Positions 14,701-23,700 of a stretch of DNA of 64,000 nt are shown here, piece after piece (position 1 is the stretch's first letter; each line of letters opens with the position of its first letter). The notes beneath the pieces were generated by a model. That model saw only the letters and a list, made by a program, of their open reading frames with translations. It was not told the DNA's origin and did no database searches. A program made the translations under genes and the position numbers. The stretch lies in NCBI RefSeq assembly GCF_905404315.1, contig NC_066288.1:5084001-5148000 (forward strand). The letters are read 5' to 3'. This stretch comes from Leptidea sinapis. Taxonomy: Eukaryota; Arthropoda; Insecta; Lepidoptera; Pieridae.

Positions 14701-17700
14701 TTTAAGCTTCCTGAAAACGCAAAAACAAACTAATTTAAAGTTATTAATAATAATTAATAGTCTCTCTTGATTTAAAATTATTTAAACATAAATTTTATTA
14801 GGAACTTCTTTATGTAAATTGCACTTTAATCAGATCAATCGATTGTAACACTGAACCCCGTATCTGGGGTACTCTGTTACAGGGTAAGGGGCACAATGTT
14901 ACAACATCAAAATAGTATAAAATTAAAAATAAGAGAAGAAATCTAACAAATATTAAATATCCTTATAATATTTGCCCTGTGCTTCCCCGGTGCGTAAAAA
15001 GAATAGGGTAGTCCCAGGCCCAAGGGTGTCGTAAGAGGCGACTACGGGCTTATTGAAAATGGGAGAGTCATGCTACCGTCTTTTGACGTCAGCACAATCG
15101 GGCCAGACTCGTCCGGGTTACATACCAAACTCGCACAGAATACCGGCGTGAAGTAGCGGCCTAGTGCCGCTATGTTTCGCATAGGTTAGTGTCGAGGACC
15201 GGAGGCCATTCCTAGATTTAGAGGACCGCGTCCGCATCTATGCGTGTGTCTACAGGTCCCATAGTGGTAACGCAGAAACCGATCATCTCATGGGCTGCGT
15301 ACAAGCGGCAATTGACGACGTGCTTTCTCAGATCCCCTCCGCTGAAATCGTAGTCTTGGGTGATTTCAACGGGCACAAAGCCGAATGGCTTGGATCACGT
15401 ACCACAGACTACGCAGGGCGATCTGTGCATAATTTTGCATTGGCGTATAGTCTCTCCCAATTGGTTGAGTCGCCAACGCGGCTCCCGGATGTCGATAGCC
15501 ACATGCCGTCCTTATTGGATCTTCTGCTGACAACACATCCCGATAGTTACCAGGTCTCTGTCGACGCCCCTCACGGAACGTCCGACCATTGCCTGGTCAG
15601 GAGTTTAGTGACCATCCGACGCCAACGTCGCAGACCACCAGCGACCCGCCCGTTTGGCACTACAAGTCAGCAGATTGGGATAGGATGGGTAGTATTTTTG
15701 CATCCTACCCTTGGGGCAAGGTTTGTTTCCCTTCGGATGATCCTAGTGCCTGCGCCGTTGCAGTAGCTGATGTGATACTGCAAGGCATGGATATTTTTAT
15801 CCCAAGCTCTGTAGTACCGATCAGTGGCAGATCATAGCCCTGGTTCGATGCGTCAGTTAAAGCAGCATCTGACTGCAAAAAACAGGCGTATCGAACTTGG
15901 GTTGCGGCGCTGGGCACAAGGGATCCAAACTGCAAATTTCTTACGAGGAAATATAACCGTGCCTTCAGATTTTTTTAAGTGGCAAATCGCCCGTGCGAAG
16001 TCTAAGCACGTCGTCAAAATTAGCGAGCAGCTTTCCAGTTACCCGACCGGAACACGCAAGTTCTGGTCTTTGTCGAAAGCTGCTCTTGGTAACTTCAACC
16101 AGCCATCCATGCCGCCGTTGCACATGAGGAATGACACCCTGGCCCATACGGCAAAAGAGAAAGCCGAGTTCCTGTGCGCACTTTTCGCCTCCAACTCAAC
16201 TCTTGACGACAATGGAAAAACACCGATGACCATCCCCCGGTGTCAGAGCTCTATGCCTGAAGTACAGTTCAGACAGAAAACTGTTAGGCGAGCTCTGTTT
16301 TCGTTGGACGTCAGGATGTCGAGCGGGCCGGATGGCATTTCTCCAATCGTGCTCAGAACGTGGACCCCTGAGTTGACGCCGGTGCTAACGCGTTTATTCC
16401 GGCACTCTTATTCCAAAGGCGTAGTCCCTGACTCATGGGAGTCAGCCCTTGTCCATCCAAACCAAAAAAAGGAGAAAGTTCGGAACGGCGAACTACAGGC
16501 CTATTGCTATTACCTCCCTGCTCTCCAAAACCATGGAGAGCATAATTAGCCGCCAGCTTTTAGTATACCTAAAGGGTCACCAGTTGATCAACGACCGACA
16601 GTACGGCTTTCGCCATGGATGGTCGGCAGGTGATCTTCTGGTGTACCTAACACATAGATGGGCGGCGGCTATTGAAAGCAAGGGGGAAGGCCTGGCAGTT
16701 AGCCTGGATATAGTGAAGGCCTTTGATCGTGTATGGCACAAGGCGCTCCTCTCAAAACTTCCATCATTTGGGCTTCCCGAGAGCTTATGCAAGTGGACCT
16801 CCAGCTTCCCCACTGGGCGCAGCATTCAAGTCGTTGTCGACGGTTTTTGCTCGAATTCTAAGCCCGTGAACGCTGGAATGCCCCAAGTCTGTGTGCTATC
16901 TCCCACTCTGTTTCTGCTGCATATCAATGATATGTTGTACCTCCTCCAACATACATTGCTATGCAGACGACAGCACTGGTGATGCCGTATACACGGGCCA
17001 TGCAGGTCTCTCTCTCTTCTCTTGTGTCTTCTATCGAGTCTTCTCTCGAGAAGGTCGCGGAATGGGGTAAATTGAACCTTGTCCAATTTAACCCCCAGAA
17101 GACTCAAGTTTGCGCGTTTACCACTAAAAAAAAACCCATTTGTCGTATCACCGCTCTTCGATAACACTTCCCTTAAAGCCTCGCCTAGTATCGGAATACT
17201 GGGTCTCGAAATCTCGAGCGATTGCCAATTCCGTGGCCATCTGGAGGGCAAAGCCAAATTGGCTTGGAAGAAGCTGGGCGTCATCAATAGAGCACGGCAA
17301 TACTTCAAGCCAGCCCACATTCTAGCGCTCTACAGGTCCGGCCACACTTGGAGTATTGCTCTCATCTCTGGTCTGGCGCACCCCAGTATCAGCTCGATCC
17401 ATTTGACCGCGTGCAACGCAGAGCAGCTCGAATTGTCGGGGACCCAGTGCTCTGTGAACGGCTGGATCACTTGGCGTTGCGTAGAGACGTCGCTTCATTG
17501 TGTGTCTTCTACCGCATTTATCACGGGGAGTGTTCCGAAGAGCTGCTTAACCTGATTCCCGCCGCCGAATTCCACCTTCGCACGACACACCACAAGTTAG
17601 GATATCATCCCCACCATCTGGATGTGTGGCGGTCCTCCACAGTGCGGTTTTCAAGGGGCTTTCTTCCACGTACCTCAAAGCTGTGGAATGAGCTTCCTTG

Positions 17701-20700
17701 TGCGGTGTTTCCGGGACGATACGACATGGGTACCTTCAAAAAAAGCGCGTACACCTTCCTTAAAGGCCGGCAACGCTCTTGTGATTCCTTTGGTGTTGCA
17801 AGAGAATGTGGGCGGCGGTGATCACTTAACACCAGGTGACCCTTACGCTCCTATGTCCTGCTTTTCCAAAAAAATATTTGGTAATGTATAGAAATCGGCC
17901 TGTCGGTTGTTTTTTTCGTTGCAACGTTTACAAGAGGAAGAAAAATCATAGTAGTCATCATAATATGAAAAAAGAAATGAGTGTCAACTTTTCCACTTTT
18001 ACAATAGCTGACTTCATATTCATTTTTTTCAATACTTTTCAGTAATTTTCAAATTTTTCCAGTTTTCAAGGAAATTCTTTATTTTGTGTTATATACTTTT
18101 GTTTACTTTTCCGAAGTTTTTGTTTTCTCTTTTCAAGGCTTTTTCTCCAATTTCTTGTTTAATCGGTGTATCAGTTGGAACGGCGGCAATTCTCTCTTTC
18201 TACCACGGTTAGATTAGCGTATCGGTTAAGCTTTTGGATAAGCTAGACATCCTATATGAGAAACTAGAGTTTCATTTGAAAAAGATTTAAATGCCGGTTC
18301 ATTACAGTTTTCTGTTACAAATAGTGCTGAAATTTTAAATAGCAAAAAGGTTAGTCGACATCACAGGAGACTGGAAAGCTGGCAGCTACCTCGGACTTAG
18401 AATTAATCTAGCTATTCAAAGGAGGAACGCTGCCAGTATCTTCAGATCCTTGCCTAAAGGGACTCCTTTATATATTTTAGTTATCATATTATGTTTTAGT
18501 TTTCATATTTAGATTCTGCTTAAATTTGTAATGATTAATATAATATATACCTACCTAATTAATTGTTTGTTACATTAAAAACAATAAATTTAGACTATTT
18601 ATTTTTTTGTAATTGAAATTAAATATTATATTTATGCAAATAAATATAATAGTGCTTCTTCAGGTTGGACATCCATCTGAAACCTTCTTTTGTTAGCAAA
18701 CTTGGGCTTAAAGATTCAGAACGTTTGTTTGATTCTTGTCTATCGAGAGAAGATATTTTCAGATATGTTTACAAAAATCTACATAACAAGTCCCTTAAAA
18801 ATGAAACATTATGTACATGATAGCTTACTTCAGTAATTTTATCGCTTTAAGGCGAAGAGTAAGCAGAAAACACGCAATCATGGTGTTTTTAGACAAGTTT
18901 TGTGGTGAAAGTATAGCATTTCGAGCTATGAACACTCCTTAATCCTGTTACACATATCCTTAAGTCTTATTTGTAGGTTACCAATGCTTGCTGTTGGTTA
19001 TAGTTAACACTGCCGAGCCTTTTTGAACTACCACTTTTCTTTGAAGTTAAACAAGTTTTTTGGCATGACGTGACGCACTTTTTTGGTACTTCTCTCAGAA
19101 AAGTTATTCTTATAGCTTGTACTTTTTTGTATAGATTCATTTATTCAGATTAGTAGTGAATAACGAGGATTGTAAGCATATAAACTGTTTTCCACGCAAG
19201 AATTTTGAAAATATTGGCTTTGTTACATTGATGGCGGGCCGGCAGCCGTGAACTCATATCGCTCAAGGTCGCTGGCATTTAGTGTCGCCTTAATAATATT
19301 ATTGACTCACGAATAGTTTCACTTTTCATTTTTATATAACTGCCTAGACGAATAAATACACTTTAGACTTTAGATAAATGTGTTAAATATGTAAATTTAT
19401 AAAATAATTAGTTAATTCAAGAAAAATTTAAGTAGTCTTGTGAATAGGTGATGATACATACCTCATAATTCATTGGTAGCGATCTGTTTTTGTTTTTTTT
19501 ATTTATAAGTTCATCACTTTGATTCCTATAGGGAAGTGCAAGCTAGTATTAATAATCCTCTAAGAAAATATTTCTTAAGAGACAAATTAATAACGTACAG
19601 ATAATTATACTAGTATTAAAATACAAATATTTCTTTACAGACACACATAGTACTGATTAGCCGAAACACCGGTGAAGAAGTAAAACGATTTAGGACGGAA
19701 AACCTATTCTACTTACACGTAATCAATTCCTTTGAACACAATGGAAAATTGACGATCGACATTTGTGCGTATAAAGATGCGAAGGCCTTGGAGGGCATGT
19801 ATGTAGATGCTTTAAAGGTATGCTTGACTAAAATTAGTTTCCTTCAATTGTTGTGCTCATATAGGTACCGATATTATGTATACATATAATAAATATGTTG
19901 CTACAGTTAACGTTCCGAAATCAGCAGTGCACCAGGCCACTAGATTTTTATATTTTAATGAAATATTTTTTCATTACTCATACTCGAAAATTAATGTTGT
20001 TTTGATCTAATTATTGGGTGGAAAATGCTGCTTCCCTCCATAGAGAGGGAAAAACTCATACAAATTACTTCCCACCTAAGGGCCGGAATGAACTTTAAAA
20101 ATGGAACTGCTGTAAAGAGTTTTATGTAAAAAAGAACTAATAAAAAAAACTGCTACGGCCATGTGACTTTCTAAATAGCCAGTGTGAAGTTAGCGCAAAC
20201 TTCTTTGAGCGGAATAAACCGCAACAATTACGCGCTAAGTTCCATATTTGAAATTTAGAAAGTCGACATAAATTGGCGGGATACCAATCTGTGCTTAGAT
20301 AAACAACTAATTTTATTATCCTCATATTCGAAATGAAATGTAGAGTGTTTAACTCGGGTAAAAGTATCAATTCCTACTCGCACTATAGCCGACCTCGCTG
20401 CGCTCGGGCGTCTAAATACCTCGGGAATTGATTCTTCCCTCGGTTAACAATCTACCATTACATGATTTCAAACGCTCTTGCAAATAAGATGAGTAGTATT
20501 TAGAAAGGTCTGCATCAGGCTTAATTTTTACTTGAAATTACAGAGTATGCAATATAATGCTGACTACGCGGATTGGTTCCGTGGGAGGCCGAAGAGATTA
20601 GAAATGGATTTGTCCTCACCAAATCTAACGCAAATAGAACCGAAACTCTTGGCTGATATTGGATGTGAAACACCAAGAATTAATTATGAACTGCATAATG

Positions 20701-23700
20701 GTACGTTAATGTTAAGACCAAACTTAAGTTTATTCTTATAACAGCGTTGTTTTCGATCTATCAAATCAAGCAGAACTGCTGTGTCATGGCACGGACAAGG
20801 AAAAAAACAAGGACTCAGTGTCACCTTACATAACAGTGAGGCACCAAAACAAGCCGGTAAACGTGTAAATACATAGCCCCACCCATACACTTACACTAAT
20901 ACAAGCCGATCGGCCGCCATTATGAGATTTGCCATCGTCTGTGATAGATCAGTTTGCGTCGCAATAAAATATTTTAAAAAAGCCGTCGTGCGTTGTGAAA
21001 AAGTGTAAAAACAATGCTATAAAAGTATTTGTGAATATATAATTATTTAAGGGAGAAAAAATTGTGTAACTGGTTTACTCCGTAACCGCACACACACTAG
21101 CATAAAGGTGCTTCACTTGCTATTATTACGGCGCGGAGTCCTTCTTTTTTTACTAGTCCGTGTGTAGTAGTATGGTAGTTAAAAGTTCAAAGGCGTTCTT
21201 ACTTAAGGTCATGTTTAATGGTCCATGAATATCACTTTACATAATATATCTGTCATATTTATGATGCTTAAAAATTAGGGGTTTTGAAATGATTTTGTAA
21301 ATATATCTGAACGAGCTATAAATGGGTCCTTTTATCAAAATATAAAATTGAAGTTATACCTACTTCTTTAGGCGCGTTATGAAAAAAATGATGAGAGTGA
21401 TATTTTAAGATGCACGCGCATCACTGTAACACAAATAGTTACAGGGTGAAGTTGGTTCCTAACACGGAACAGAAAAAAACTAGTGGAAGTGGCATGTGGG
21501 CGTTACCCTGTCGCCACTATTGTGTACAAGGGTACTCGAGGCTCAACTGAGACCAGTCATTTGATGTGAAGTGAAGCATAATTATCTTTAAAAAAAATAC
21601 AAATAGGTATGTCTTACAATTTCAATTTTTCCAGTTCAATAAAAACATTATGTCCAACGAATGGATTTCCTATCATCGGTAATCATAATTTTCCGATTTA
21701 AATACAATTAATATTTTTCATGTGTTATGTAAAATATACAATAAAAAATGAACCATATAATTACGAAGTATGTTTCATTTACCTTTACGTTTAATCGATG
21801 TAACTTATGTTAGAATAATAATTAATGTAAACAATTAAAATATCTTGCTACTCAAGTACAAGTGCATGCATGTACATATCGATATAATTTTATCGAATTA
21901 TATTTTATCTTTATAAATTGTATTCAAGTATTGCTCTTGTCCATGCATCATGCGATAAGGGTGTAAGTAAGCAAAATGTTATAATATGGTTGTGATAATT
22001 GTGTACAAGAAAGACTACGATGATTTCAAATTCATAGTTTTAATTGTCTCTTAGGTACAGCCAATTATTATTTAACAAATATGTGTGAGATTCCAGTTAA
22101 ACTAAATAAGCGGTAGTTTTTAAGCATAGACAATTATTTATATTGACGTTCCACTGATAAAGTTGAGTATAATACGTCATAGAATTGTAAAAAATAGATC
22201 GGAAATCATAAATTCTGGGAATGTTTGCCATCATTGTAGCATATGTACATCATAATATAAAATATCATATATTATAAGACTAACGAGATTATTAATACTT
22301 CATCAGTACTTATAGCTTCTGTTTTTATTATTCATTCGCACACGCGCATTATGTATGGAAGCAGTTGGGCTTATAAAATCCCATGTCTAACTGGGCCCTA
22401 GGTTTATACAGAATAACGATGAATACTTATAAAAAAAAAACTATGTTTTATGCGTGTATTGCTTCCCAGGTACAGGTATACCTAATATTGATATATTGTA
22501 ACATTCCAAGACTATTCCTGTATGCTATCTTGATTTTATTTGAATTGAGCTAAATATTGTATATCCTTTCAAATAAAACTATACCTAAAAAAATATTGGC
22601 CTATATATTTTAGCTTACGACGTACTATATCGGTAATATACTTCATTTCCCTGATTACATCATTTCTAGTTTTCACTAACTTATCGATATGCTTATTAAT
22701 TTTCGTACAACACTAGGTATTCTGACCGAAGTCAAATCTATGGTTATAGAGTTCCTATTTCTTCAAGTTTTTAAATGTTATTTTTCGGAATCGAAGAAAA
22801 AGTTCTGAGGTTGTCTTAGTCACTTTAAGAATATGAGATTAGCGTAATTGTATTAAGTTCGAAATTGATGTAAATAAATTTGTAGTAATGTCTTTTTGTG
22901 ATTGTTCATTTAGGCCTATCATATAATCGGAATTAAGTGTGTAAATTACATATTTAATAGATAAATGTGTGAGTTTGGCGACATCAGTTTCCATAGTAAA
23001 ATGACATCATGCCACTTCTACTAGTTTTTTCTGTTCTGTGGTTCCTAAAATTTTGTGACGTTTGATTTTTAATTTTTTATTTAATAATTAATTGTCAAAG
23101 CCATCGTTGCAAGATTTTTACAATATTGTTCTATCTACAAACGTAGAATAGCAGAAGGAATAGACAATTTTAGGGATTTTTGCTTTGTTAGGACAAGGTA
23201 CACACACCCTTTTTTTATATAATGTTTTTGCTTTTGTTTTTAGCTCTTAAAAGCTGAAGAAAATTCTTTCTCACTATTGGTTCATCATCATTCATCCTTA
23301 GAGATTCATCGAATTTCAGATACATATGGATTATTTTATAATTTAGCACCTCGTGGTTGTTGTTTTTATCAAGTGCATTATTTTCAGGTAAATTTTATAG
23401 ATATTTTTATGCAATAAGCTCTGAAGTCGACCATGAACATCCGGGCTCGGTATGTATCGGAAGTAAACAATAACAAATTATTTGATTAATTTGTGGTAGA
23501 AAATGGTACTCAATTAACAATGGATATAGCATTAAAAATTCAATAAAGTTATTCAAAGTTATTTAAACTTTTGTCTTCAGGACAATTCACTTAAATATAT
23601 TATTATTTTAATTATGAAAATAATTTCTAATTCATTATTTTGTATTCTATTCTTAAGATATAATAAAAAATATTACACAGATCCCGTCTGGTTGTAGTTG

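Noticed and set aside
19861..19890. Possible exon encoding YRYYV-like residues for the carotenoid oxygenase
   Set aside because: It lies before exon 7, reads into a stop and breaks the phase; coincidental.
23242..23387. Longer exon starting at CTCTTAAAAGC after a TTTTTAG acceptor
   Set aside because: Read in phase with exon 7 it hits a stop at once; the internal acceptor at 23319 gives the right phase.
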